A stretch of 32,160 nt of DNA, from assembly GCA_023393045.1 (NCBI GenBank), contig JAEWMV010000046.1:1-32160 (forward strand), given 5' to 3'. A model generated the notes under the pieces. That model was not told the origin of the DNA, did no database searches, and was given only the letters and a program-made list of their open reading frames with translations. Shown here piece after piece: positions 24,855 through 32,160 of this stretch. Position numbers and translations under genes: made by a program. This stretch comes from Bacillota bacterium (GTDB lineage Bacteria; Bacillota; Clostridia; Christensenellales; CAG-138). How positions within the stretch are numbered: position 1 is the first letter of the stretch; each line of letters opens with the position of its first letter.

Positions 24855-25133
24855 TTCAAAGGCTGTGACGAAGACGGACGAGGGCGCCGCCTATAGAGAG
24901 CCGGGGTGGATGGAAACCCGGCGGCAGGTGCTTTCACAAGTCCCATCCCTTCCGAGCCGAAAGCTTCAAAGCGCGGGGCGTAAGTAGAGCTTTCCGTATT
25001 TGCCGCGTCAAGGCATAGGGCTTGATGGAGCCCGGCGAGAGGCGTCGTATTCGGCGCAATTTGAGTGGTACCGCGGGAGCGTGACAAAGAGTTACAGCCC
25101 GTCTCAAAGAAATTTGAGGCGGGCTTTATTTTT
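24855..25133 (+). promoter_or_regulatory. T-box riboswitch 1
   Basis: This is a complete T-box leader. Stem I starts at 24861 (GGC, then UGU bulge and GA, a kink-turn matched by GAGCC at 24954-24958). It has the AGAGAG loop (24895-24900) and a GCCGGG/CCCGGC terminal stem with the GGUGGAUGGAAACC apical loop. The T-box sequence TGGTACCGCGG is at 25066-25076, followed by a terminator. The variable base in TGGN is T, so the matching tRNA should carry discriminator A73. The specifier lies in the stretch GUCCCAUCC (24941-24949). AUC (Ile), GUC (Val) or CCC (Pro) are possible; I cannot decide by eye. An uncharged tRNA would stabilise the antiterminator and turn on the ligase gene. Confidence 0.93.
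25096..25133 (+). terminator. Regulated terminator of T-box 1
   Basis: AGCCCG-T-CTCAAA (25096-25108) pairs with TTTGAG-GCGGGCT (25113-25125), then a T-rich TTATTTTT. Its 5' arm can pair with the T-box region instead, forming the antiterminator. Confidence 0.85.
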
Positions 25134-25160
25134 ATCAATTTTTGTTAAGGAGGAGGCTTT

Positions 25161-27431
25161 ATGGAAACGGTCGGATTGAACACGCGGCTTATGGAGGTTG
25201 CCTACCGCATCCGCGAGATGCGCGAGATTTCGGGCTTTACCAAGGAGGAAATGGCGAAAAAGACCGACGTGTCCCCCGAGGAATACGCTCGCTACGAGGC
25301 CGGGCGCGTCGATTTCCCCTTTACGTTCATACACAAGTGCGCGCTGGCCTTTGGCATCGGCATCACGGACCTGCTCGAGGGCGAAAGCGCAAAGCTTTCC
25401 TCCTACGCCGTCACGCGCAAGGGGCAGGGGCAGATGACCGCCAAGGAGGACGGCATCGAGATCGCAAGCCTTGCGCCGCTTTTCCGCAACAAAATCGCGG
25501 AGCCCTACTACGTGCGCTACGATTATTCCGAAACCCAGCAGAACCGGCCCATCCACCTCACCACGCATAAGGGGCAGGAGTTCGACCTCGTCCTGAGCGG
25601 CTCGCTCAAGGTGCAGATCGGCGAGCATACCGAGGTGTTGAACGAGGGGGACAGCGTGTATTACAACAGCGCCACGCCCCACGGCATGGTTGCGGTGGGC
25701 GGGAAGGAATGCCTGTTCCTCGCGGTGGTGCTGCCGGGAGAGGGTGCGGAAGATGCGGCGGCGCTGCATGAGAGCATCGTCAAAGCCCGCCAGTCCGAGG
25801 ACTTTGTGTCCAACCGCTTTGTCAAAACCACAGAGGATGAAAACGGCGCGCCCGCAAGCGTGACCTTTGAAAACGCGGACCAATTCAACTTCGCCTTCGA
25901 CGTTGTGGATGAAATCGCCAAAAAGTCCCCGGATAAGCTTGCGATGGTGCATGTGGACACGAACGATGTGGAGCGCCGCTTCACCTTTGCGGATATGTCC
26001 AAAGCCTCCAACCGCTGCGCCAACTATTTCCGTTCGCTCGGCATCAAAAAGGGAGACAAGGTGATGCTCGTTTTAAAGCGGCATTACCAGTTCTGGTTCT
26101 CCATGCTGGGGCTGCACAAGCTGGGCGCGGTGGCGATCCCCGCGACCTACCAGCTTCTCTCGCACGACTTCACTTACCGCTACCAGTCCGCGGGCGTTTC
26201 GGCCATACTCTGCACGGCGGAGGGGGACGTGGCGCGTCAGGCGGAGCTTGGCGCGGAAGGCTGCCCGGAGCTTGCGACGAAAATACTCGTTGGCGGCGCG
26301 CGCGAGGGCTGGCACAGCTTTGACGATGAATACACCATGTTCAGCAGCCATTTTGACCGTCCCGAGGACGCAATCTGCGGGAACGACGTAATGCTCATGT
26401 TCTTCACTTCCGGCACCACGGGGTATCCGAAGATTGCGGCGCACAGCTGCACCTACGCGCTGGGGCATTTCCTCACCGCGAAATACTGGCAGTGCGTCCA
26501 TTCCGACGGGCTGCACATGACCGTGTCCGACACGGGCTGGGGCAAGGCGCTCTGGGGCAAGCTCTACGGGCAATGGCTCTGCGAAGCGGCCGTGGGGGTG
26601 TTTGAGTTCGAGCGCTTCGAGGCGAAGCGGTTCCTGCCCATGCTCGCCAAATATAAGGTGACCACGCTTTGCGCGCCGCCCACGATCTATCGCATGATGA
26701 TCAAGGAGGATCTTTCCCAGTACGATTTTTCCACCATCCGTCACGCCACCACGGCGGGCGAGGCGCTGAACCCCGAGGTGTATCATCAGTTTGAGCGCGC
26801 GACGGGCCTTCGCATCATGGAGGGGTTCGGGCAGACGGAAACGACGCTCACCGTCGCCTGCCTCGCGGGCATGGTCCCAAAGCCCGGCTCCATGGGCAAA
26901 CCCGTGCCGACGTACGACGTGGACCTCATCAACCTCAACGGGCAGCGCGCCGAGCTGGGCGAACCGGGCGAAATTGTGCTGCGGCTCGATAAAGGCAATC
27001 CCTGCGGCCTGTTCCAGGGCTATTACCGCGACGAGGCGCAAAGCCGCGAGGCGCTGGCGGACGGCATGTACCACACGGGCGACCTCGCCTGGCGGGACGA
27101 GGACGGGTACTACTGGTACGTCGGCCGCAAGGACGACGTGATCAAGTCCTCGGGCTACCGCATCGGGCCCTTTGAAATCGAAAACGTCATCATGGAGCTT
27201 CCCTATGTGCTCGAGTGCGGCGTTTCCGCCGCGCCCGACGAGGTGCGCGGGCAGGTCATCAAGGCCAGCATCGTGCTCACCAAGGGCACCAAGGGCACCG
27301 ACGCACTCAAAAAGGAGATACAGGAATACGTCAAGTCGCACACCGCGCCGTATAAGTATCCCCGCATCGTGGTGTTCCGCGACGAGCTCCCCAAAACCAT
27401 CAGCGGCAAAATCATACGCAGGATGCTCTAA
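25161..27431 (+). CDS. XRE-cupin-acyl-CoA synthetase fusion, copy 1
   Basis: The 756-residue protein has three domains in order. Residues 12-68 are an XRE helix-turn-helix (GFTKEEMAKKTDVSPEEYAR). Residues 128-192 are a cupin (HLTTHKGQEFDLVLSGSLKV, NEGDSVYYNSATPHGM). Residues 235-756 are an AMP-forming acyl-CoA synthetase of the medium-chain (ACSM-like) type: FTSGTTGYPK (415-424), VSDTGWGKALWGK, EGFGQTE (554-560), HTGDLAWRDEDGYYWYVGRK (638-657) and catalytic K750 in TISGK. XRE-cupin pairs normally form small stand-alone repressors; joined to an enzyme they may sense the substrate or product and bind DNA, or serve only as allosteric domains. Expression is controlled by T-box 1. AAGGAGGAGG lies 5 bases before the ATG. 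The acid substrate is unknown; branched-chain or aryl-acetic acids fit the context. Confidence 0.9.
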   Translation: METVGLNTRLMEVAYRIREMREISGFTKEEMAKKTDVSPEEYARYEAGRVDFPFTFIHKCALAFGIGITDLLEGESAKLSSYAVTRKGQGQMTAKEDGIEIASLAPLFRNKIAEPYYVRYDYSETQQNRPIHLTTHKGQEFDLVLSGSLKVQIGEHTEVLNEGDSVYYNSATPHGMVAVGGKECLFLAVVLPGEGAEDAAALHESIVKARQSEDFVSNRFVKTTEDENGAPASVTFENADQFNFAFDVVDEIAKKSPDKLAMVHVDTNDVERRFTFADMSKASNRCANYFRSLGIKKGDKVMLVLKRHYQFWFSMLGLHKLGAVAIPATYQLLSHDFTYRYQSAGVSAILCTAEGDVARQAELGAEGCPELATKILVGGAREGWHSFDDEYTMFSSHFDRPEDAICGNDVMLMFFTSGTTGYPKIAAHSCTYALGHFLTAKYWQCVHSDGLHMTVSDTGWGKALWGKLYGQWLCEAAVGVFEFERFEAKRFLPMLAKYKVTTLCAPPTIYRMMIKEDLSQYDFSTIRHATTAGEALNPEVYHQFERATGLRIMEGFGQTETTLTVACLAGMVPKPGSMGKPVPTYDVDLINLNGQRAELGEPGEIVLRLDKGNPCGLFQGYYRDEAQSREALADGMYHTGDLAWRDEDGYYWYVGRKDDVIKSSGYRIGPFEIENVIMELPYVLECGVSAAPDEVRGQVIKASIVLTKGTKGTDALKKEIQEYVKSHTAPYKYPRIVVFRDELPKTISGKIIRRML

Positions 27432-27501
27432 ACCGGGACAAAACCCGCGCTCCGCTTGAAGGCCGGGGAAAACGGGCTCCGGCGGAGTGCAAAAATATAC
27501 C

Positions 27502-27531
27502 TTGACAACTATATATTATGCGTGGTAATCT
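27502..27531 (+). promoter_or_regulatory. Probable promoter of the second T-box unit
   Basis: Perfect TTGACA (27502-27507) with TAATCT 18 bases downstream (27526-27531). The -10 is weak; a TATTAT at 27514 is too close to the -35. Confidence 0.45.
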
Positions 27532-27540
27532 AGGTGAAAT

Positions 27541-27837
27541 TTAAAGGCGACGACGGAGAGGATGCCTCCAGGCTGCTTTTCAGAGAACCGGCGGTTGGTG
27601 CGAGCCGGCAAAGCACAGCGAAGCGTTTGTAGCTCCCGAGCCGGAAGGAAGAACACCCGTTTGGGCGGGCAAGTAGAACCTTCCCGTGGATGCGGCGTTA
27701 CGGCATAGGGCTTGATGGAGCCTGATGAGTGGTATCGGCAGCGATGCCGGTGCAATTTGAGTGGTACCGCGGGTAGAGCAATGCGTTTACTCGTCTCAAA
27801 GATGATTATCATGATTATCTTGGGGACGATTTTTTTG
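27541..27837 (+). promoter_or_regulatory. T-box riboswitch 2
   Basis: A second complete T-box leader. The stem I base GGC at 27546-27548 pairs with GAGCC at 27638-27642, and GGAG with CUCC. It has the AGAGAA loop (27582-27587), an apical CCGGC/GCCGG stem and TGGTACCGCGG at 27762-27772, ending in a terminator. Two blocks match T-box 1 exactly: 21 bases from 27702 and 22 bases from 27752. Base N is again T, so tRNA with A73 is expected. The specifier region is UUUGUAG just before CUCC; GUA (Val), UUG (Leu) or UUU (Phe) can be read. UGU (Cys) is disfavoured because tRNA-Cys normally has U73. Confidence 0.93.
27791..27837 (+). terminator. Regulated terminator of T-box 2
   Basis: TCGTC (27791-27795) pairs with GACGA (27825-27829), with an inner AAGAT/ATCTT stem, followed by seven T. 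Confidence 0.8.
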
Positions 27838-27861
27838 TTCCCTTAAGGGAGGATTTTACGC

Positions 27862-30156
27862 ATGGAAAGCATGACCGCACTCGACCTGCAATTGCAGGAG
27901 ATGGCCGCGCGCATACGGGAGCTGCGCGGCATCATGGGCCTTTCCGTGGAGGAGATGGCGCTTCGCACCGGCGTTTCGAAGGAGGAATACATCGCCTGCG
28001 AATACGGCGCGCACGATTTGAGCTTCGCCTTCATCTACCGCTGCGCGATGGCGTTCCAGGTCAACGTCACGGACATCATCGAGGGCACGAGCCCCACGCT
28101 GCGCGGCTATACGATCACCCGCGCAGGCGAAGGCGCGCGCATCGAGCAGGCGCACGGCATGGTGTACTATAACCTCGCCGCGCAGTTTAAAAACCGCATT
28201 TCCGAGCCGCTCTATGTCGACTGCGTCTATTCTGAGGAAGCGCAGCGCCGCGACATCGAGCTGACCACCCACGAGGGGCAGGAGTGCGACCTCGTCATCA
28301 GCGGCACGATGAAGCTGCAGATAGGCTCTCACACCGAGATCCTCCATGCGGGGGACTGCGCCTATTACGACAGCTCCACCCCCCACGGCATGATCGCCCT
28401 TGGCGGGCAGAACTGCCGCTTCTACGCCATCGTGCTCAACCCGGCCGCCTATAAGGCGGCGCAGGGCGAAGCCGAGCAGAAAATAAACGGCACGGAAACG
28501 GAACCTTCGGCCGAAGGCGCCAAGAGGTGGGTTTACCACCGCTTCATCCATCCCGTGAAGGATGAAAACGGCGCGCTCAGCGCATTGAATTTTGAAAATG
28601 AGGAAAAGTTCAACTTCGCCTACGATATCGTGGACGGCCTCGCAGAAAAATGTCCCGACAAGCTCGCCATGCTCCACGTCGCCATGGACGGCGCGGAGCG
28701 GCGCTTCACTTATGCGGACATGAAGCGCGCGTCCGGCCGCTGCGCCAATTACTTCAAGTCGCTCGGCATCAAGCGCGGGGATAAGGTGATGCTCGTTTTA
28801 AAGCGGCATTACCAGTTCTGGTTCGCGTTGCTGGGGCTGCACAAGCTGGGCGCAGTCGCCATACCGGCGACGTACCTCCTGCAGGAGCACGATTATGTGT
28901 ACCGCTTTGGCAAAGCCGGGGTTTCCGCCATACTCTGCTCGGCGGACGGGGACATCGCGCGCATTGCTGAGCAGGCCGCCGAGAAATGCCCACAGGTGAA
29001 AACAAAGATTCTCGTGGGCGGCGCGCGCGAGGGCTGGCACGATTTCGATGCGGAGTATTCGCTCTTTGGCGAAACGTACGAGCGCGGGGCGGACGCCCCC
29101 TGCGGAAGCGATTTGATGCTCATGTTTTTCACCTCCGGCACGACGGGCGAGCCCAAGCTTGCGGCGCATAACTACAAGTACCCGCTGGGGCACTTTATCA
29201 CCGCCAAATACTGGCACTGCGTCGATCCCGACGGGCTGCACTTCACCATATCCGACACGGGCTGGGCGAAGGCCATGTGGGGCAAAATCTACGGGCAATG
29301 GCTCTGCGAGGCCGCGATATTCGTTTATGATTTCGAGCGCTTCGAAGCTTCGGACATCCTGCCCATGTTCGCCAGATACAAAATCACCACCTTCTGCGCG
29401 CCGCCGACGATGTATCGCATGCTCGCAAAGGAGGATTTGTCCAGATATGACCTCTCTTCTGTCAAGCATGCGTCCACCGCGGGCGAGGCCTTGAACCCCG
29501 AGGTGTTCCGGCAGATTGAAAAGTCCACCGGGCTGCAGGTGATGGAGGGCTTCGGCCAGTCGGAAACGACCATCGTCATCGGCAACCTGCGCGGCGGCAC
29601 ATTGAAAATCGGCTCCATGGGCAAGCCCGTGCCGCTCTACGACGTGGACATCGTCGATGCGGAGGGCAAAAGCGCGGACACCGGAGCAAACGGCGAAATC
29701 GTCATCCGCCTCGACAAGGGCAACCCCTGTGGATTGCTCGCAGAGTATTACAACGACGAGGAGGCGGACAGCGAGTCGCGCAAGGACGGCATGTACCATA
29801 CCGGCGACCTCGCGTACCGCGATGAGGACGGGTACTATTGGTACGTCGGGCGCAAGGACGACGTAATCAAGTCCTCGGGCTACCGCATAGGACCCTTTGA
29901 AATTGAAAACGTCATCATGGAGCTGCCTTATGTGCTCGAATGCGGCATTTCCGCGGAGCCGGACGAGGTGCGCGGGCAGGTCATCAAGGCGAGCATCGTC
30001 CTCACCGCGGGCACGAAGGGGACGGAGGAATTGAAAAAGGAGATTCAGGACTATGTCAAATCGCACACAGCGCCTTATAAATACCCGCGCATCGTGGTTT
30101 TTTGCGATTCGCTGCCAAAGACCACGAGCGGTAAAATCATCCGCAGGCTGCTCTGA
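27862..30156 (+). CDS. XRE-cupin-acyl-CoA synthetase fusion, copy 2
   Basis: The 764-residue paralogue of copy 1 has the same three domains: XRE helix-turn-helix (about 14-72; GLSVEEMALRTGVSKEEYIA), cupin (about 130-193; ELTTHEGQECDLVISGTMKL, HAGDCAYYDSSTPHGM) and acyl-CoA synthetase (about 245-764; FTSGTTGEPK 423-432, EGFGQSE, HTGDLAYRDEDGYYWYVGRK, K758 in TTSGK). It differs from copy 1 across the cupin and by an 8-residue longer linker. Parts of the ligase are nearly identical, including a 42-base exact DNA match. Differences such as Y422 to E430 after TSGTTG and M to L changes in the acid-binding half could give a different acid preference. It is controlled by T-box 2; AAGGGAGG lies 8 bases before the ATG. 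The stop is 18 bases before the P-loop gene, so the vor-type operon may be read from T-box 2. Confidence 0.9.
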   Translation: MESMTALDLQLQEMAARIRELRGIMGLSVEEMALRTGVSKEEYIACEYGAHDLSFAFIYRCAMAFQVNVTDIIEGTSPTLRGYTITRAGEGARIEQAHGMVYYNLAAQFKNRISEPLYVDCVYSEEAQRRDIELTTHEGQECDLVISGTMKLQIGSHTEILHAGDCAYYDSSTPHGMIALGGQNCRFYAIVLNPAAYKAAQGEAEQKINGTETEPSAEGAKRWVYHRFIHPVKDENGALSALNFENEEKFNFAYDIVDGLAEKCPDKLAMLHVAMDGAERRFTYADMKRASGRCANYFKSLGIKRGDKVMLVLKRHYQFWFALLGLHKLGAVAIPATYLLQEHDYVYRFGKAGVSAILCSADGDIARIAEQAAEKCPQVKTKILVGGAREGWHDFDAEYSLFGETYERGADAPCGSDLMLMFFTSGTTGEPKLAAHNYKYPLGHFITAKYWHCVDPDGLHFTISDTGWAKAMWGKIYGQWLCEAAIFVYDFERFEASDILPMFARYKITTFCAPPTMYRMLAKEDLSRYDLSSVKHASTAGEALNPEVFRQIEKSTGLQVMEGFGQSETTIVIGNLRGGTLKIGSMGKPVPLYDVDIVDAEGKSADTGANGEIVIRLDKGNPCGLLAEYYNDEEADSESRKDGMYHTGDLAYRDEDGYYWYVGRKDDVIKSSGYRIGPFEIENVIMELPYVLECGISAEPDEVRGQVIKASIVLTAGTKGTEELKKEIQDYVKSHTAPYKYPRIVVFCDSLPKTTSGKIIRRLL

Positions 30157-30174
30157 GCGGGAGGGCGCGGCGTC

Positions 30175-30825
30175 GTGAGGGCAAAGCGCGTGACCTTATT
30201 TACCGGCCACTACGGCAGCGGCAAAACGAGCCTTGCGGTAAGCTACGCGATGAAGCTTCGGGCCGGGGGAAAGCCGGTCGTGATCGCCGATCTCGACATC
30301 GTCAACCCGTACTTTCGCACCACCGATCACCGGGAGGCGCTCGCGCGGGAGGGGATACGCCTCGTCGGCTCCCACTTCGCAAACAGCAATCTCGACATCC
30401 CGTCCTTGCCCGGGGAACTCTACGCGGCCGTGGAGGATAAGTCCTCATATGCCGTGCTGGACGTGGGCGGGGACGACCGCGGCGCGGTGGCGCTGGGACG
30501 CTACGCCCCGGCGATAAAGGAAGAGGGCGACTATGAGATGATTTTCGTGGTCAACTTCTTCCGCCCGCTGACGCAAACGCCCGAGGACGCGCTGGGCGTT
30601 TTGCGGGAGGTGGAGGCGGCCTGCGGCATCCCCTGCACGGGCCTCGTCAACAACAGCAACCTCGGGGCGCTCACGCGCGCCGAGGATTTGCTGGGTACGG
30701 TAGAGCGCATGGAAACGCTCGCAGATCTCGCCGCGCTGCCGCTGCTTTTCACAGCGGCAAACAGGCGCGTTTACGGGGAGTTTGAAGGAAGCGTGGAAAA
30801 CCTGTTCCCCATAGAGTTGTTTTAA
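30175..30825 (+). CDS. P-loop NTPase (MinD/CobQ-like) in the Vor operon
   Basis: The 216-residue product begins VTLFTGHYGSGKTSLA, a Walker A (G11-T18) of the SIMIBI class, followed by IADLDIVNPYFRTTDHREAL and the Walker-B-like YAVLDVGGDDRGA. It is shorter than MinD or ParA and has no membrane-targeting helix. Its placement directly before oxidoreductase subunits suggests a role in assembling or activating the enzyme, for example iron-sulfur insertion; that is inference. The GTG start at 30175 has GGGAGGG upstream. Annotation pipelines may call it cobyrinate diamide synthase-like, which I doubt because no cobalamin gene is near. Confidence 0.8.
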   Translation: MRAKRVTLFTGHYGSGKTSLAVSYAMKLRAGGKPVVIADLDIVNPYFRTTDHREALAREGIRLVGSHFANSNLDIPSLPGELYAAVEDKSSYAVLDVGGDDRGAVALGRYAPAIKEEGDYEMIFVVNFFRPLTQTPEDALGVLREVEAACGIPCTGLVNNSNLGALTRAEDLLGTVERMETLADLAALPLLFTAANRRVYGEFEGSVENLFPIELF

Positions 30826-30856
30826 ATTGATCTCACATAGAAAGGCAAGGGAAGAA

Positions 30857-31063
30857 ATGGCAAGACTTTGGTTTGAGACGGATCTTTGCAAGGGCTGCGG
30901 CCTGTGCGTGGACGCGTGCCCGAAGAAGATCCTCAAAATCGACAGGGAAAAGATCAACCAAAAGGGACACTCGCCCGCGACCGTAACGGACGAGGAGGCA
31001 TGCATCGGCTGCGGTTCTTGCGCCGTGATGTGCCCGGACTGCGTCATTACGGTGGAAAGGTAG
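30857..31063 (+). CDS. 2 x [4Fe-4S] ferredoxin subunit of 2-oxoacid oxidoreductase
   Basis: The 68-residue product has two CxxCxxCxxxC clusters (CKGCGLCVDACP and CIGCGSCAVMCPDC), the signature of the delta subunit of Vor/Kor-type 2-oxoacid:ferredoxin oxidoreductases. It carries electrons between the catalytic TPP site and ferredoxin. I chose the ATG at 30857 with AAGGGAAG upstream; a longer in-frame start at 30827 gives a poor N-terminus. vorB follows after 9 bases. Confidence 0.92.
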   Translation: MARLWFETDLCKGCGLCVDACPKKILKIDREKINQKGHSPATVTDEEACIGCGSCAVMCPDCVITVER

Positions 31064-31072
31064 GGTGGGAGC

Positions 31073-32137
31073 ATGTCTGAAAAAGTGCTGATGAAGGGCA
31101 ATGAGGCTATTGCGGAGGCGGCCATACAGGCCGGCTGCCGCCATTATTTCGGCTATCCCATCACGCCGCAGACGGAGATCGCGGCCTATATGGCAAAGCG
31201 CATGCCGAAAATCGGCGGCGTGTTTTTGCAGGCGGAAAGCGAGGTCGCGGCGATCAACATGGTCTACGGCGTATCCGCCGCGGGCAAGCGCGCCATGACT
31301 TCCTCTTCAAGCCCCGGCATCTCGCTCAAGTCCGAGGGGATCAGCTATCTTGCCGGCAGCGACCTGCCCGCGCTCATCGTCAACGTGCAGCGCGGCGGCC
31401 CGGGCCTCGGCGGCATACAGCCCTCCCAGGCGGATTATTTCCAGGCCACGCGCGGCGGCGGCCACGGCGATTACCATATGATCGTCCTCGCGCCCGCCTC
31501 GGTACAGGAGATGGCGAGTTTGACCGTGCGCGGCTTCGACCTTGCTGATAAATACTCCATGCCGGCCATGATACTCGCGGACGGCACCATCGGCCAGATG
31601 ATGGAGCCCGTGGAATTGTCCATCCCCGAGCAACCCAGGTATGAAAAACCCTGGGCGCTCACGGGCACTGAAAACAAGCGCAAGCACAACATCGTAAGCT
31701 CGCTTTACCTCCAGCCGGAGGAACTCGAGCGCGTCAATTTGAGGCGCTATGAAACCTACGCGAAGATTGAAGAGAACGAGCCGCTGTGCGAAGCGTACCT
31801 GATGGAGGATGCGGAAATCTGCGTCGTCGCCTTCGGCATCGCGGCGCGCGTGTCCAAAAACGCCATCGCCGCCGCGCGCGCAAAGGGCATTAAGGCAGGG
31901 CTTCTTCGCCCGGTCACGCTTTGGCCCTTTCCGAAAAAGACGCTTGCCGAGGCCGCGAAAAAAGTAAAGGCCTTCCTGTCCGTGGAGCTTTCCATGGGGC
32001 AGATGATTGAGGATATCGAATTGTCCATCCGCTGCGCGCGCCCTGTGACGCTTGTGTCCCGCGTCGGGGGCATGATCCCCTCGCCGGAACAGGTGCTCGC
32101 GCAGATTGAATTTGCCGCCGGAGGTGAACAGGCATGA
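31073..32137 (+). CDS. vorB: 2-oxoacid:ferredoxin oxidoreductase alpha subunit (VorB-like)
   Basis: The 354-residue product has the pyrimidine-binding domain of the alpha subunit: MKGNEAIAEAAIQAGCRHYF, YPITPQTEIAAYMAKR, EVAAINMVYGVSAAGKRAMT and SSPGISLKSEGISYLAG. The C-terminal half holds the transketolase C-like domain. The best match is 3-methyl-2-oxobutanoate:ferredoxin oxidoreductase (VorB), which reversibly turns branched-chain 2-oxoacids and CoA into acyl-CoA, CO2 and reduced ferredoxin; KorA-type 2-oxoglutarate enzymes are close relatives and cannot be excluded. The gene follows the ferredoxin subunit and overlaps the next by 4 bases. Confidence 0.93.
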   Translation: MSEKVLMKGNEAIAEAAIQAGCRHYFGYPITPQTEIAAYMAKRMPKIGGVFLQAESEVAAINMVYGVSAAGKRAMTSSSSPGISLKSEGISYLAGSDLPALIVNVQRGGPGLGGIQPSQADYFQATRGGGHGDYHMIVLAPASVQEMASLTVRGFDLADKYSMPAMILADGTIGQMMEPVELSIPEQPRYEKPWALTGTENKRKHNIVSSLYLQPEELERVNLRRYETYAKIEENEPLCEAYLMEDAEICVVAFGIAARVSKNAIAAARAKGIKAGLLRPVTLWPFPKKTLAEAAKKVKAFLSVELSMGQMIEDIELSIRCARPVTLVSRVGGMIPSPEQVLAQIEFAAGGEQA

Positions 32138-32160
32138 TTGTAGCACAAAGACCCCACGCC
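32134..32160 (+). CDS. Start of next Vor subunit, cut by window edge
   Basis: An ATG overlapping the vorB stop (ATGA), with GGAGG 10 bases upstream, reads MIVAQRPHA to the window edge. By operon order it should be the TPP-binding beta subunit; nine residues cannot prove it. Confidence 0.6.

Noticed and set aside
24941..24949. Serine (UCC) as specifier of T-box 1
   Set aside because: TGGT predicts a tRNA with A73, whereas tRNA-Ser normally has G73.
27626..27632. Cysteine (UGU) as specifier of T-box 2
   Set aside because: tRNA-Cys normally has U73, which does not match TGGT.

Overview
The window looks like a chromosomal segment of a GC-rich anaerobic member of the Clostridia. The grounds are strong Shine-Dalgarno sites (GGAGG type), sigma-A type promoters (TTGACA-N17-TATAAT), two T-box leaders, an archaeal-type split glutamate synthase, a ferredoxin-dependent 2-oxoacid oxidoreductase operon and a FeoA-FeoB fusion. 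The genus cannot be read from the sequence. No tRNA, rRNA, CRISPR array, prophage or insertion sequence was seen.

Left part (1-11.6 kb, mostly housekeeping). On the minus strand, dnaX-ybaB-recR form the usual replication/repair operon, followed by a lipoprotein gene cut by the window edge. On the plus strand come trpS, a DUF554 membrane protein, a membrane-anchored XRE regulator, a FeoA-FeoB ferrous-iron transporter with a Cys-rich tail, and the ribosome hibernation factor hpf. A PhzF-like isomerase with a small membrane protein, and a lone acyl carrier protein, lie on the minus strand between these.

Middle (11.7-16.7 kb, minus strand). A short-chain dehydrogenase, an MFS transporter and a family 2 glycoside hydrolase form a compact sugar-use operon, with a TPR-containing family 2 glycosyltransferase upstream.

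Right part (17.0-32.2 kb, plus strand). A three-gene glutamate synthase comes first; its amidotransferase gene carries a -1 frameshift. Next is a LeuA-like protein lacking the metal-binding HxH motif, overlapping a gene that fuses a xylose-isomerase-like TIM barrel to an acyl-CoA synthetase. Then come two duplicated units, each a T-box riboswitch followed by a gene fusing an XRE DNA-binding domain, a cupin and an acyl-CoA synthetase. A P-loop NTPase, a ferredoxin-type subunit, vorB and the start of the next subunit close the window.

Inferred joint function: T-boxes switch genes on when a tRNA is uncharged, so the two acyl-CoA synthetases are probably anabolic. The simplest model is that external carboxylic acids (branched-chain or aryl-acetic) are activated to acyl-CoA, reductively carboxylated by the Vor-type enzyme to 2-oxoacids, and transaminated with glutamate from the adjacent glutamate synthase. 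Substrates and the sensed amino acid(s) are not proven. The HTH-cupin-ligase fusion under T-box control is the most unusual thing in the window.
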